Assembly: GCF_014863355.1 (NCBI RefSeq) | Contig: NZ_JACZEP010000017.1 | Coordinates: 1 to 64,000, forward strand | Source: Aminobacter carboxidus | GTDB taxonomy: Bacteria; Pseudomonadota; Alphaproteobacteria; Rhizobiales; Rhizobiaceae | Direction: 5' to 3' | DNA: 64,000 nucleotides | Part shown: one piece after another, positions 42,036 to 51,173 of the stretch | Layout: every line of letters starts with the position of its first letter | Numbering within the stretch: the stretch's first letter is position 1 | The notes under the pieces: model-generated | Database searches by the model: none | Told to the model about the DNA's origin: nothing | The model's input: the letters and a program-made list of their open reading frames with translations, nothing else | Position numbers and translations under genes: made by a program

Positions 42036-44278
42036 AGCAGGATCTCCTGGTCGGAATCGATCATATCGGCGAGACCGGGCGAGATCGGTGGTGGCGAGAA
42101 TGTCTCGGAAATGTCCGGGCTTTGTCCTGTATTTGTCCGGTTCCGCATGTCATCGGGGAACGTGTGTGGGAAGCCCCTGATCGGTTTCCCGGTCCACCAC
42201 ACCAATGCAGCCTTCTCCGAGGTCCGCTTGAACGCGATGACCTGATGCTTGATCAAATAGCTGGTGTTGCGTTCAAACGCTTTACGGATCTTTGCTCGAG
42301 CCGCGATCTTGTCGTTCTCGCTGGCATCCATCTCGACGGCGACGTCGAGGAAGTGCCCGAAGTCGACGACATGTTTCCCGACGGCCTCCGGTGGCCCATC
42401 CTTCTCCTCGGCGACGAACCGGCCGTATTTCTTGATGGCTCGGAACATCGGGATCAGCAGGGCTTCCTCGGTGGGGCGCACCGAGTAGCCGAACTGCTGT
42501 TGCTCCTTCTTGAGGGCATCCTTTTCGGAGACCGTGAGGACAACACAGCTGGTGATCGGTTTCGAGGTCTTCGGGTTCTCGCCGACCTCAACCGATGCAA
42601 GCGTGAACGGAATCTTCAAGCCGTCTTCGTCGTCTTTCTGCTTCGCCAGCCGGGCGGTACGGATCCTGGTGTTGTCATCCATGGTGATCACAACGACGGT
42701 GTCGACGTTGGCGTGGATGCTGGTATGGCCACGCAGCTTTTTGCCATCCGCATTCATGTGATGGACCAAGCAGACGTGGACGCCGCATTCGTGCTCGATG
42801 CGGGCGATGTTCGCGAGAACCACCGACATGTCCTTACCGGAGTTCTCGTCGGCGCCGATCGTGGCCGTCGCCAACGTATCGATGAAGACGACGCGCAGCG
42901 GCACCGACATCGTGATCTTTATGGCCTTGATGGTAGCGATCAGCTTGTCGGTGTCGCCTTCGCGGGCGAAGAGGTCGACCTTGGCTGGTAGGACAACAAG
43001 GGGGATATCCTCGTCGTCGTCGACCTTGAAGTGCTTCCGATAGGCCTTCTGACGCTTCTTCATACCGAGGCCACCTTCGCCGGCCTGGTAGATGACGCCG
43101 CCACGCTCGACGGCGTGGCCGAAGAATTCTTGGCCGCGACCGATGCAGTATGCGGCATGAAGGGCGAAGAATGATTTCCCTGATCCCGATGGTCCCCCGA
43201 ATACCGAGCGACCGCGGGCCGTCAGCAAGCCGTCGATGACGTAGTCGTACTCGAGCCCGGGCCCGTCGATCTCGTCGTGATAATACGCCCCGAACTCGCG
43301 TGGTCGCACCGGGGTCCAATGCGGTGCCTTCTTGAGCAGAACCGCAAACTTTTCGGCGGTGCCACCGTGCTGGTCTTTCCAGTCGGTGACATCCGCCTTC
43401 GGTGGGCAATCTTTCCAGTGCAGGGCAAGGTCGAGGACGCGGACCGATTTCGCCCGTGGTTTCAGGCCGGCGCCACGCAGCAGAGTGCGTTGTCTCGAGG
43501 AGTCGTCGTTGTCGCCGCATATGATAACGTCGGCTCCATCGAGATCCTCGTCGAAGCTCTCCTGCCAGTACTTGGCGCCACCAGCATTAGTGGTCGCTAC
43601 GAAGCCCCAAGCCCGCAGGGTTTCGACGTCTTTTTCACCCTCGGCGAGGATGACGGGTTTTCCTTCGGCCTTCGCCTGGAGGACCTCGTCGCGGCGATAC
43701 AGCCAGCGTGGGGCCTCCGGGAACTGTTCCTCGGTTTCGTAATGCTTGCCCTCCTTGGCCTTGAACCAGTCGCCCGACTTGATCTTGCCGTAGAGGCCTT
43801 CCTGCAGTGCCCAGATCCAGCCCTTGCCCGATGGATGCGGACGCCGTTGCATGTACCGGCGTGGTGCCGTCTTCGCGAATTTCAGAATCTCATAGGCGAG
43901 GCGGCCGCGATCATCGAAATACTCGAATGTCGCCACTGGCCAGGTGTCCATGAACCCGGCGAACTTGCCCTGTGGTGATGTCCCATCGGCGGCGCCGTTC
44001 GGACGCTCCCGGCGTTCCAGATAGCCTTGCTCTTGCAACCATTCGACGGCTTCCGGTTTCTCGAAGCCCTTGAAGGCGCGGAGGAGGTCGAGAACGCCGC
44101 CGCCGGTCTGATCCTCGTGGTCGTGCCATGTGTTCTTGACGAGATCGACGGAGAAGCTGCCGTTTTTACCCCAGCGCAGCTCCGTCTTCGACGACAGCGC
44201 GCGGTTGGGGTCCCCGATGAATTCGGGCAGGATCTTGAGCGCGACTGGCTCGATATGCACATTGAAGTCCGATGACAT
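42032..44278 (-). CDS. Toprim primase / RepA-like AAA helicase fusion (748 aa)
   Basis: The N-terminus has a CHC2-like fold without zinc cysteines (GSFSVDLVKNTWHDHEDQTG). A Toprim domain follows at about 250-310 (ILAEGEKDVETL and ICGDNDD). The C-terminal RecA-like helicase has Walker A FGGPSGSGKSF near residue 385, then IYQAGEGGLG, Walker B VVFIDTLATAT and VCLVHHMNADGKKLRGHTS. It would prime and unwind DNA for phage replication. ATG 44278 is preferred because homology starts there, though its AGGAG is 13 bp away. Confidence 0.88.
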   Translation of the reverse strand: MSSDFNVHIEPVALKILPEFIGDPNRALSSKTELRWGKNGSFSVDLVKNTWHDHEDQTGGGVLDLLRAFKGFEKPEAVEWLQEQGYLERRERPNGAADGTSPQGKFAGFMDTWPVATFEYFDDRGRLAYEILKFAKTAPRRYMQRRPHPSGKGWIWALQEGLYGKIKSGDWFKAKEGKHYETEEQFPEAPRWLYRRDEVLQAKAEGKPVILAEGEKDVETLRAWGFVATTNAGGAKYWQESFDEDLDGADVIICGDNDDSSRQRTLLRGAGLKPRAKSVRVLDLALHWKDCPPKADVTDWKDQHGGTAEKFAVLLKKAPHWTPVRPREFGAYYHDEIDGPGLEYDYVIDGLLTARGRSVFGGPSGSGKSFFALHAAYCIGRGQEFFGHAVERGGVIYQAGEGGLGMKKRQKAYRKHFKVDDDEDIPLVVLPAKVDLFAREGDTDKLIATIKAIKITMSVPLRVVFIDTLATATIGADENSGKDMSVVLANIARIEHECGVHVCLVHHMNADGKKLRGHTSIHANVDTVVVITMDDNTRIRTARLAKQKDDEDGLKIPFTLASVEVGENPKTSKPITSCVVLTVSEKDALKKEQQQFGYSVRPTEEALLIPMFRAIKKYGRFVAEEKDGPPEAVGKHVVDFGHFLDVAVEMDASENDKIAARAKIRKAFERNTSYLIKHQVIAFKRTSEKAALVWWTGKPIRGFPHTFPDDMRNRTNTGQSPDISETFSPPPISPGLADMIDSDQEILL

Positions 44279-44336
44279 CAGAGCATGCGCTCCTGATGTC
44301 GTGGGGTCACAACTGAACTGAATCGTGTTCTCTCGC

Positions 44337-44621
44337 TCACCGCCGCTCCACCTCGATCTTGCGACCCTTCTTGAAGATCGCGCCGAACTGAGCTTCGGCT
44401 TTGGAGCGCATCGGAGATGCTTTGTCACCACTGCCGACGATGTCGCCCTGCAGATGTGATCGAAGTGCCCGCCAGGCCATCGCCTCGGCCTCGAACTCGG
44501 TGGGGTAGAGCTGAGCGATGCCGTTGATGCACACCGGTTCCCATGCCGCTTTGTGGACCTTCCGGAAATGACCTTCGAAGCCGCCCCTCACCGGGACCGC
44601 GCGTGCGTTGACTTCGTTCAT
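44337..44621 (-). CDS. Small phage protein before the primase (94 aa)
   Basis: ATG 44621 follows a strong GGAGGAT site that lies in one arm of an inverted repeat. The protein has GHFRKVHKAAWEPVCING and a helix ending MAWRALRSHL. Unknown function. Confidence 0.55.
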   Translation of the reverse strand: MNEVNARAVPVRGGFEGHFRKVHKAAWEPVCINGIAQLYPTEFEAEAMAWRALRSHLQGDIVGSGDKASPMRSKAEAQFGAIFKKGRKIEVERR

Positions 44622-44626
44622 GCCGA

Positions 44627-44652
44627 TATCCTCCGATACTGATCAGAGGATA
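44627..44652 (-). promoter_or_regulatory. Inverted repeat that can sequester the ribosome site of the 44621 gene
   Basis: TATCCTC (44646-44652 on the minus strand reading) and GAGGATA (44627-44633) are perfect 7-bp complements with a 12-nt loop. The second arm is the Shine-Dalgarno of the downstream gene. Confidence 0.4.
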
Positions 44653-44718
44653 CGGGTGGTCGCGGGGGTGTAGACTTACCGCGGGCGATCGCCTTCACCG
44701 GGACACCTCCGACATGCT

Positions 44719-45414
44719 ATGGCTGGAGGCATGGGCGGGTGGGAAAAACACGGAAACTGGGCGGTGCCTGCGTTTTTGACGCTGGTCGGGCTTTTGCTCC
44801 TTTACGGATATCTCAACTACCATCTCGACTACGACGACGTCTGCCATGCCGGCGAAGGAAGCCTCAGTTGCTTCCGCGAATGGGCCAGCACAATCGTTGG
44901 AACGCTGGCAGTCCTCTTCGGCGGCGCCACTCTCATCTACCTCTACCGGCAGAACGAGGAGCAGAAGAAACAGACGTCGTTCGTGCTCGGCGACGATGAC
45001 CCTTCGCTCGATGTCATCGAGCACCTCAAGGAAAAGGACACGCTCGTAATCCGCATAGTAAACTGGAACAGACGTGCGGTTTTCGTCCGGGAGATTGTCG
45101 TCTCCACCAAGTCCAAACCCGCCAACATGGAAGACCAAGTCGCATTCTTCAGTGCAGAAAATGAGAAGGGCGAGATCGAAAGCAATTCGCTGCCACTCCA
45201 AATTAAGGGGTGGGAAGACCGCCAGCAAAGGCCTGGATTCGCCAGGATCGACCTTCTCTTGCTCCGACAAAAGGCGGGCACTGAAGCCGGCTGGATGGCC
45301 GACAAGGCTGTGCCGTTTCCACCGGATGCTGTCGTCACGGTGACAGTCCAGATGCTCGGCAACGTACATCGCATCTTCGAGATCGAAGCGGATGCCTTTC
45401 CGAAAGTGGGATGA
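44719..45414 (+). CDS. Membrane-anchored protein, rightward cargo (231 aa)
   Basis: Two N-terminal membrane helices (about residues 14-34 and 58-80) flank a short acidic loop with two cysteines. A soluble beta-rich domain follows (TLVIRIVNWNRRAVFVREIVV). It opposes the leftward early operon. Its topology (membrane anchor, cytoplasmic beta domain) fits a lysogeny cargo protein such as superinfection exclusion, but no family is recognised. An ATG at 44731 is an alternative start. Confidence 0.6.
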   Translation: MAGGMGGWEKHGNWAVPAFLTLVGLLLLYGYLNYHLDYDDVCHAGEGSLSCFREWASTIVGTLAVLFGGATLIYLYRQNEEQKKQTSFVLGDDDPSLDVIEHLKEKDTLVIRIVNWNRRAVFVREIVVSTKSKPANMEDQVAFFSAENEKGEIESNSLPLQIKGWEDRQQRPGFARIDLLLLRQKAGTEAGWMADKAVPFPPDAVVTVTVQMLGNVHRIFEIEADAFPKVG

Positions 45415-45461
45415 TCTCACCGCATCGGAACCCGAAAACTCAACTGGCACTGGCATGATGA

Positions 45462-47297
45462 TCAGGCGACCTCTTCCTCGGTGATCTCGGCGAAGTCGGG
45501 ATCGTCATCGAGGGTTGGGGCAACGATGGCCGGCCGCTTACCCGGACCGGAGTAGGTCGGGGCGCGCAGCTCGGGTGGAAGCCAGCCTGTCTGCGGGACG
45601 TTCGCAAGCGCGAACTCGACGAGCTCGGCCTTCTTCAGCTTCTCGGCCTTGCGGGCCTCGTCGTCATTGATGGCTTCGCGGATGGCCTCGATCACGAAGG
45701 GCTTCGATGCGCCACCGAAGTAATCAGGTGCGTCGAACGTCGCGCGCAACGCGGTGGTCAGTAGGTCGGGCTGGATCGAAGCGGCGAGCGGCGCCGCGTT
45801 GCTATCGAAGGGCAGCTTGCCGTTGTGAGGTCTTTCCATGTGCACGGCGTCGCCGGCGCACCCGGCCGCCACCTGAAACAGCTCCTGGTCCGACATCACG
45901 GACAGACGCGAGAACACGCTGGCAAATGTCTCCTTGTCCTCGCCGCGCACCTTGGCAAACCCTTCATGATAGACGCGGACCGGACTGTCGGTGTGCAGAT
46001 GACGATGCGTGATGAAGCCGGCGAGCAGCGCAACCAAACCTACGCGCGGCTCTTGCTGTAGCGCCTGGCGCACCGCCAGCGTGGCCTGCGCGCTCAGACG
46101 CTGATGCAGTGCATTCGAGATCGTCGGCGGACCCTTCTCCTTCGGCTCGTCGGACGCTGATGACGCCTTCTTCTCCGCTTGCGGTTTCACGACGCCGCGC
46201 ACGATCTCGACGTCACCATGATAGCCGATCTTGACGACGCTACCGGCTTTGGCGAGCTGATCAGGCGTCCACTGCCGGCCGGCGATCGCGGTTTGAAGGC
46301 GAGCGAGTTCACCGGCAGTGCCGTCGGTTCCCTTGGCCACCGCCTTTTCAAGTTTCTTGATCAGCTTCTTTTCGTCAGCCGTCGCCTGGCCGTCGCCGGG
46401 TTTCTCGCGCTTCCAACTGTGCTCCCAGTAATAGCCTAGGTCGGAGTTGGTGCTGACCCAGGACCAGCCTTCTGCCTTCAGCCCGTCAAGCTTTGCCTTG
46501 ATCGATTCTTCAGCGACACGATGCATCAGGGCTTTGTCGGCCACGATGTGGTCATCACCGAATAGATCAGTGGTTACCGCGCCGCCGGCCGCCTTGTAGG
46601 CGTCGAGGCCGGCGATCTTGACCCACTTCTTGATATCGTCGTCGGCGCCGCCGAACGCGCGCATGACTGCATGGCTGTGCAGATTGCGATCCTTCGTCAG
46701 CTTGTTGAAGACGCGCTCCTGCTCCGCGATCGACGGCGCCAATGTAAAGGCGCGAACGGTCTCGACGCCGCTCCCGCGCTCGTTGAATATGCCTGAGCGC
46801 CAGGCATCAAGGATCACTGGCGACAGCCTCCCCAACGCCAGCATCCGCTTCACCCGCTTGGGATCGATGCCGAAACGGCTGGCAATCTGCCCTTCGTCGA
46901 GACCGCGGTCGGCGAGCTCGCGGAAGGTTTCGTAGGTATCGGCCTCATGCTGGGGGAGGCGGATGAAGTTCTCGGCCTGGCTGATCTCGCGGGCGGTGGT
47001 GTCGTCGTCCTCACCGATCAGGACCGGGACCTGGAAGCAATCGTCGACCGGGACACCGGCGGCGCTATCGCCGTCGACGGCGAGCTCGCAGAGCACGCGG
47101 TGCCGGCGGCTGCCGGCGATGATCTTGTATTTGCCGTCGTCACCACGGCGGACGCGTAGCGATTGCGCGACGCCATGGGCACGGATCGAAGCCTTGAGCT
47201 CGTCGATGCCTTCGTCATTGCGGGTGCGGCGGGCGTTGATGGCATCGTCGGGCATCAAGTCGACGAGATCCACGGTCATGCTGATTGTACCGGTCAT
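45462..47297 (-). CDS. ParB/RepB/Spo0J-domain protein (611 aa)
   Basis: The ParB N-terminal domain is clear: NARRTRNDEGIDELKASI, YKIIAGSRRHRVL, and the AENFIRLPQHEADTYE box. It is followed by a KorB-like HTH (GLDEGQIASRFGIDPKRVKRM). A long C-terminal region is unassigned but contains a charged coiled coil (KKLIKKLEKAV). ATG 47297 has AAGGAA. Phage ParB-like proteins may partition an episomal form, regulate genes or act as nucleases. It is coupled with a SANT-like protein and a HerA-like ATPase. Confidence 0.85.
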   Translation of the reverse strand: MTGTISMTVDLVDLMPDDAINARRTRNDEGIDELKASIRAHGVAQSLRVRRGDDGKYKIIAGSRRHRVLCELAVDGDSAAGVPVDDCFQVPVLIGEDDDTTAREISQAENFIRLPQHEADTYETFRELADRGLDEGQIASRFGIDPKRVKRMLALGRLSPVILDAWRSGIFNERGSGVETVRAFTLAPSIAEQERVFNKLTKDRNLHSHAVMRAFGGADDDIKKWVKIAGLDAYKAAGGAVTTDLFGDDHIVADKALMHRVAEESIKAKLDGLKAEGWSWVSTNSDLGYYWEHSWKREKPGDGQATADEKKLIKKLEKAVAKGTDGTAGELARLQTAIAGRQWTPDQLAKAGSVVKIGYHGDVEIVRGVVKPQAEKKASSASDEPKEKGPPTISNALHQRLSAQATLAVRQALQQEPRVGLVALLAGFITHRHLHTDSPVRVYHEGFAKVRGEDKETFASVFSRLSVMSDQELFQVAAGCAGDAVHMERPHNGKLPFDSNAAPLAASIQPDLLTTALRATFDAPDYFGGASKPFVIEAIREAINDDEARKAEKLKKAELVEFALANVPQTGWLPPELRAPTYSGPGKRPAIVAPTLDDDPDFAEITEEEVA

Positions 47298-48166
47298 TTC
47301 GGGTTCCTTTCGTCGGTGGGGAGCTCGTCGGCGACAAGCGCAACGAACGCGAACTTCTCGACCTTGCGGAGATCGATGTGCTCGAGGTGGTCGATGATGA
47401 AGCGGCGGAGGTCTGCGGGCTTGATGTCCCAGGAACTGCCGCCCTGCTGGGGCAACCTTTTGTCGACACGTTTTGTTGCCGGCAGACCCCATTCGATGAT
47501 CCAGCGGGTCATCGTTTTCCCGTCGATGCCGAGCAGCTTCGCCGCTTGCGTGGCCGAGAGCTCTTCGCGGGTCGCACGGCGGGACAAACTGAGGCGTTTG
47601 GCTTTCACGATGATCGACGTCGGTGATCGTTTGAAGCCATGTTCCCGGAAGATTTCGGCGCATCTTTCGGGATTATGCAACGGCACTTTCGACATCAGCG
47701 CGAGCTCGGCCGCAGTCCATTGCGGTTCCTTCTTGTGCGGCATCACAAGACACAGCGCGGTCGCGCGCTTCGTTACCCACCAGCGTGGGAGCTGCCACTT
47801 GTCTGCAAAGGCGTTGCATTCCCCACGCTTCTTGCCGTCGCCGTTTTGATAGAAGGCCCGCAGTGCGTCATCGAAGCCGGCAGGCACATCGATCTTCGCG
47901 GACCTCACCGTTGACTTGTCGGACCCGGTTCCAGCGGGAGCACTGAGACCCATCTTGTGCGCGACCTGGTAGACACCGCTCGGTGTGCGGTGAGAACCGA
48001 GATGGGCTAGGCAAGCCGCACAACCACCCTTTGGAAAATGCTCGCGAATGATCTCGCGTTCGGCGTCAGTCCAAAAACGGCTGCTGTGCTTGCCGGGAAC
48101 GTACGGCTTGGAAAGCCGGGGCTCTGGAATTGTCGGCCGCGCGAATGAAACCGGTGTCAAAGACAT
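47294..48166 (-). CDS. SANT/Myb-like DNA-binding protein (290 aa)
   Basis: Residues about 30-75 (RFWTDAEREIIREHFPKGG then PSGVYQVAHKMGL) form a Myb/SANT-like domain. A second region (WTAAELALMSKVPLHNPERCAEIF) repeats the same pattern, and a third helix-turn-helix-like stretch (SATQAAKLLGIDGKTMTRWIIEWGL) follows. It may have three DNA-binding units. It overlaps the ParB-like gene by 4 bp. Confidence 0.65.
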   Translation of the reverse strand: MSLTPVSFARPTIPEPRLSKPYVPGKHSSRFWTDAEREIIREHFPKGGCAACLAHLGSHRTPSGVYQVAHKMGLSAPAGTGSDKSTVRSAKIDVPAGFDDALRAFYQNGDGKKRGECNAFADKWQLPRWWVTKRATALCLVMPHKKEPQWTAAELALMSKVPLHNPERCAEIFREHGFKRSPTSIIVKAKRLSLSRRATREELSATQAAKLLGIDGKTMTRWIIEWGLPATKRVDKRLPQQGGSSWDIKPADLRRFIIDHLEHIDLRKVEKFAFVALVADELPTDERNPK

Positions 48167-49512
48167 GCCAGCATGCCTTTCTCGATACGGGCGGCGCGAT
48201 CCTCGCCGTCACCCATGAATTCGAGAGCACCGAACTGGTCCAGCAAGGCGAGGCCCGCGGCGATATCTTCGGCGGTGCTCTGCAGTCCCGCTGGCATGTC
48301 CGATACACGGGCGCCGCTGGGTGCGATCGCCTTCAACTCCGCATAGATCCTGCCAGCAACGGCAAACGCGGGATCGCGGATGAATGCCCGGATCGCCTTG
48401 AGGCTTGGGATCAGCGCGTTCTCGTCCCGGATTTCGTCATCCTCGGCGGAGGCCTCCATAAGCGCCTCGAGGTCGAGCAGCTGCGCGGCCTCCTCTGCGT
48501 CGATATCGTCTGGAGCACTGAGCGCTGGTCTGGCGCCGCGATGGTGGGTTTCGACGCCGCCGACGCGGAGCACTGCAGGGGATCTCGAAAATGCCGGCCC
48601 GACGGCAACGAAGTCGCCGGGTTCCAGCATGGGCAACCTATCGAATGCCTTGCTGGCATCCCAACCAATCGTTTCGGCGGCACGTCGGATGTCGAGATCG
48701 AGGGTGTTCAATCCGACGACGAAGTTGTGCATCTCGGAAACGACAGACTTCGCCATGCGAGCCAGGCGTTGCGTCGCCAGGATCCCGCAGAGACCACGCT
48801 TGCGGCCTCGGCTCATCAAATCTGTGACGGCACCAATGGCTGCCTTTCGGACCGACGTCGCCGCGGTTGACTGTCCGCCGAAGGGAGCGAAGAGATGAGC
48901 CTCGTCGACAAACACAAGGCAGGGATGCCAGTGGGCGCGCGGCGCATTGATCAGGGATTCAAAGAATGCAGCGATCGCCTGCAACTGGCCTTCTCGATCC
49001 AACTCGGACATGTCGATGAGGACGGATAGCCGATGGGCCCGGATCCGAGCGCCGAGCAGCGCGAGCGCGGCGGTGTCGAGCTTATGCGCTTCGACATGAA
49101 AATGGCCGTAGCGTTCCGCGATGGATTTGAACTCTCCTTCGGGGTCGATGATGATCTGCTGGACCCGGCCGTGGGTTTGTTCGATCAGCCGGCGAAGCGT
49201 CCAGGATTTGCCGGCCCCCGAGGTTCCCTGCACCAGCATGCGACCATCGAGAAGTCGGGCGAGATCGATTCCGATGATCTCGCCGAGTTCGGTAGCGCCC
49301 ATCACGACATCTGCGGATTTGGCTTGGCCTGCCGGTGCGGTTTCACGATCAGGGATGGTGACGTTGCCGACGCCGCTTTCCGCGGCAAGCAGAGAGCCAA
49401 GACGCCGATCGGCTGGGCTCAACTTGGCCATATCCTCAGGTTTCGGAAACACGAGCCCGAACGCCCGGCTAATCGGACGCTCCGGTGTTTGTCTGATTTC
49501 AGCATGCAGCAT
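48157..49512 (-). CDS. HerA/DUF87-like ATPase (451 aa)
   Basis: Walker A is VQGTSGAGKSW near residue 92, Walker B is PCLVFVDEAHLF near residue 196, and RGRKRGLCGILATQR supplies the sensor/arginine finger region. HerA-type ring motors move DNA. ATG 49512 is selected for a GGGAGG ribosome site 7 bp upstream. Its partners in the operon are ParB-like and SANT-like proteins, suggesting a DNA segregation or translocation function; the usual NurA nuclease partner is not seen. Confidence 0.8.
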   Translation of the reverse strand: MLHAEIRQTPERPISRAFGLVFPKPEDMAKLSPADRRLGSLLAAESGVGNVTIPDRETAPAGQAKSADVVMGATELGEIIGIDLARLLDGRMLVQGTSGAGKSWTLRRLIEQTHGRVQQIIIDPEGEFKSIAERYGHFHVEAHKLDTAALALLGARIRAHRLSVLIDMSELDREGQLQAIAAFFESLINAPRAHWHPCLVFVDEAHLFAPFGGQSTAATSVRKAAIGAVTDLMSRGRKRGLCGILATQRLARMAKSVVSEMHNFVVGLNTLDLDIRRAAETIGWDASKAFDRLPMLEPGDFVAVGPAFSRSPAVLRVGGVETHHRGARPALSAPDDIDAEEAAQLLDLEALMEASAEDDEIRDENALIPSLKAIRAFIRDPAFAVAGRIYAELKAIAPSGARVSDMPAGLQSTAEDIAAGLALLDQFGALEFMGDGEDRAARIEKGMLACL

Positions 49513-49708
49513 CAGAAACCTCCCTTGCTGATCGGGTTGCGGTGAGGTCCCGCCAATCTTTGGCGCCCTCGATGTCATCACGAGCTTCATCGTCGAGCTC
49601 GGTGGCCATCCGGTCGGCCATGGCGCGCAGCGCGCCGACCTGCGATGATGCCAAGCCGTCGATCATTTGTTCCCAGGCAAGACCAACAGCTGCGAGCTCA
49701 CTGCGCAT
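49499..49708 (-). CDS. Small helical phage protein (69 aa)
   Basis: Helical, starting MRSELAAVGLAWEQMIDGL. It overlaps genes on both sides by 11-14 bp, as is usual in this operon. Unknown function. Confidence 0.5.
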   Translation of the reverse strand: MRSELAAVGLAWEQMIDGLASSQVGALRAMADRMATELDDEARDDIEGAKDWRDLTATRSAREVSDAAC

Positions 49709-50189
49709 CGCGAATCTCCGGGGCGGCGAGGATGGCGGCGCCGACGCGGTAGGCCTCGAGCGCGGCGGACAACTTGGTGATGACGCCGGTTTCTTTGATG
49801 AGGTCGCGATCGCCGGAGAGACCGCGGTTCGCGAGATCGTGAGCTTCGGCGAGACCAAAGGTGAGCTGGACAGTCTCGGTGCCGGCGTCGAGCTTGGCTA
49901 CCTCGATGCCGTTGGCACCGGCCCGGGCGATGCGCTCCGCGTTCTGCCCGTTGATCTTCCACCGCCAGAATACTGGGTTGTCGGGTCGCGTCGTCGACTG
50001 CGGCTCCCCGGTCTGGACGAGTGTGATGCCGAGCTCGGAGAGAAGGCGGATCAAATGGTCGGCACGGAGCCTGACTTGCTCGCAGCCACCATCGTTGTCG
50101 AACCGAATCCAGTCTTCCCAGAGCGGCCGGATCAAGCCGAGGCGTTCGCGGCGCATCGCCTCTGCGAGGATGTCGCGGACCTCCCTCAT
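49698..50189 (-). CDS. Phage hypothetical protein (163 aa)
   Basis: ATG 50189 overlaps the previous stop (ATGA), preferred over ATG 50201. Contains RPLWEDWIRFDNDGGCEQVRL, RADHLIRLLSELGI and EAYRVGAAILAAPE. No family recognised. Confidence 0.55.
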   Translation of the reverse strand: MREVRDILAEAMRRERLGLIRPLWEDWIRFDNDGGCEQVRLRADHLIRLLSELGITLVQTGEPQSTTRPDNPVFWRWKINGQNAERIARAGANGIEVAKLDAGTETVQLTFGLAEAHDLANRGLSGDRDLIKETGVITKLSAALEAYRVGAAILAAPEIRDAQ

Positions 50190-50335
50190 GGCCATTGCCA
50201 TGTGAAAGCGATGACGAGCGGTCCGGCATGGAAAGCCACGCTGGTGTCCCCCCAGGCCAAGTCACGTTCGTAGCTGACGGCGAAAGGCAGCGCACACACG
50301 TTGCTGATGCCGATCGAGATCTTGAAACTTGTCAT
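50186..50335 (-). CDS. Very small phage protein (49 aa)
   Basis: Starts MTSFKISIGISNVCAL and ends VIAFTWQWP, giving a beta-like pattern. Overlaps of 4 bp with both neighbours argue that it is translated. Confidence 0.5.
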   Translation of the reverse strand: MTSFKISIGISNVCALPFAVSYERDLAWGDTSVAFHAGPLVIAFTWQWP

Positions 50336-51054
50336 CGTGGCGCCCTCACATTTTTCCGGTACCGCGGTTCGAAACCCTTGGGCACGAACCGGTAGCCGCG
50401 GCCCCAGACGGTCTCGACGACATCCAGGCCGCCGTTCATCTCGACGAGCTTCCGTCTCAACTTGCAGATCAGGACATCGATGATCTTCCGTTCCGGCTCG
50501 TCCTCGCCGCCGTAGAGGCGGTCCATGAGCTCGTCCTTTGACAGCGCGCGTTCGGGCTCCCGGGCCAGCGCCATCATCACCCTGGCTTCCGTAGTGGTGA
50601 GGTGCTGCTTCTTGCCGCCGCCCTCGACGTTCCCGGTTTCGGCATCGAGGACGCAGCCAGGCATCTGGATGATGAGGTGGTCGTTGTAGACGCCGCGCCG
50701 CGCCAGCATCTTGAGGCGGGCCATGAACTCGTTGCGGTCGATCGGCGCCGGCTGGACGTCGTCGGCGCCGCATCTCAAGATCAGCGACATCGGACCGGGA
50801 TGTGCCTCCTGCTTGTCGAGCAACACGAACAGGATGTTGCGGACACCAGCTTTGCGGTAATTCCGACAGGTCAATGCCGCGAAGCTTGAATAGGTGGCTC
50901 GGATCACACCGATGGCATCGGGATCCCGGTAGAGCGCGGAGCAAAATTCTGGTGGGAGTGGCTGGCCGTCGGATTCGAAGCCGGCATCTTCGGCAGCGGA
51001 GCGCAGCGAATGCTCGATGTCACGTGATGGCGCGAGGACGATGACGCGTTTCAT
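50332..51054 (-). CDS. CtrA-like response regulator with a degenerate receiver (240 aa)
   Basis: The C-terminal winged helix is a close match to CtrA, the alphaproteobacterial cell-cycle master regulator: LTTTEARVMMAL, KDELMDRLYGGEDEPE, IIDVLICKLRRKL and ETVWGRGYRF. The N-terminal domain keeps receiver-like length and the GADD segment (residues 96-99), but the acidic pocket at residues 8-10 is APS, the phospho-acceptor segment near residue 51 reads VIRATYSS without Asp, and the lysine segment reads QPAPID. It should therefore bind DNA without phosphorelay control, perhaps competing at CtrA sites. Confidence 0.87.
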   Translation of the reverse strand: MKRVIVLAPSRDIEHSLRSAAEDAGFESDGQPLPPEFCSALYRDPDAIGVIRATYSSFAALTCRNYRKAGVRNILFVLLDKQEAHPGPMSLILRCGADDVQPAPIDRNEFMARLKMLARRGVYNDHLIIQMPGCVLDAETGNVEGGGKKQHLTTTEARVMMALAREPERALSKDELMDRLYGGEDEPERKIIDVLICKLRRKLVEMNGGLDVVETVWGRGYRFVPKGFEPRYRKNVRAPR

Positions 51055-51173
51055 CTCGCACCACCGAAGATCACGAACGTGATGAACGCGACCGATGCCA
51101 CGAACAGCATGATGCAGAGCGCGGGTGGGAGATTGTTGGTGCGGCGGACTCGGCCGCCAAGCGGACGGGTCAT
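51051..51173 (-). CDS. Small single-span membrane protein (40 aa)
   Basis: A basic start (TRPLGGRVRRTNN) precedes one membrane helix (LCIMLFVASVAFITFVIF). Its stop overlaps the CtrA-like ATG by 4 bp, so the two are translationally coupled. Unknown function. Confidence 0.55.
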   Translation of the reverse strand: MTRPLGGRVRRTNNLPPALCIMLFVASVAFITFVIFGGAR

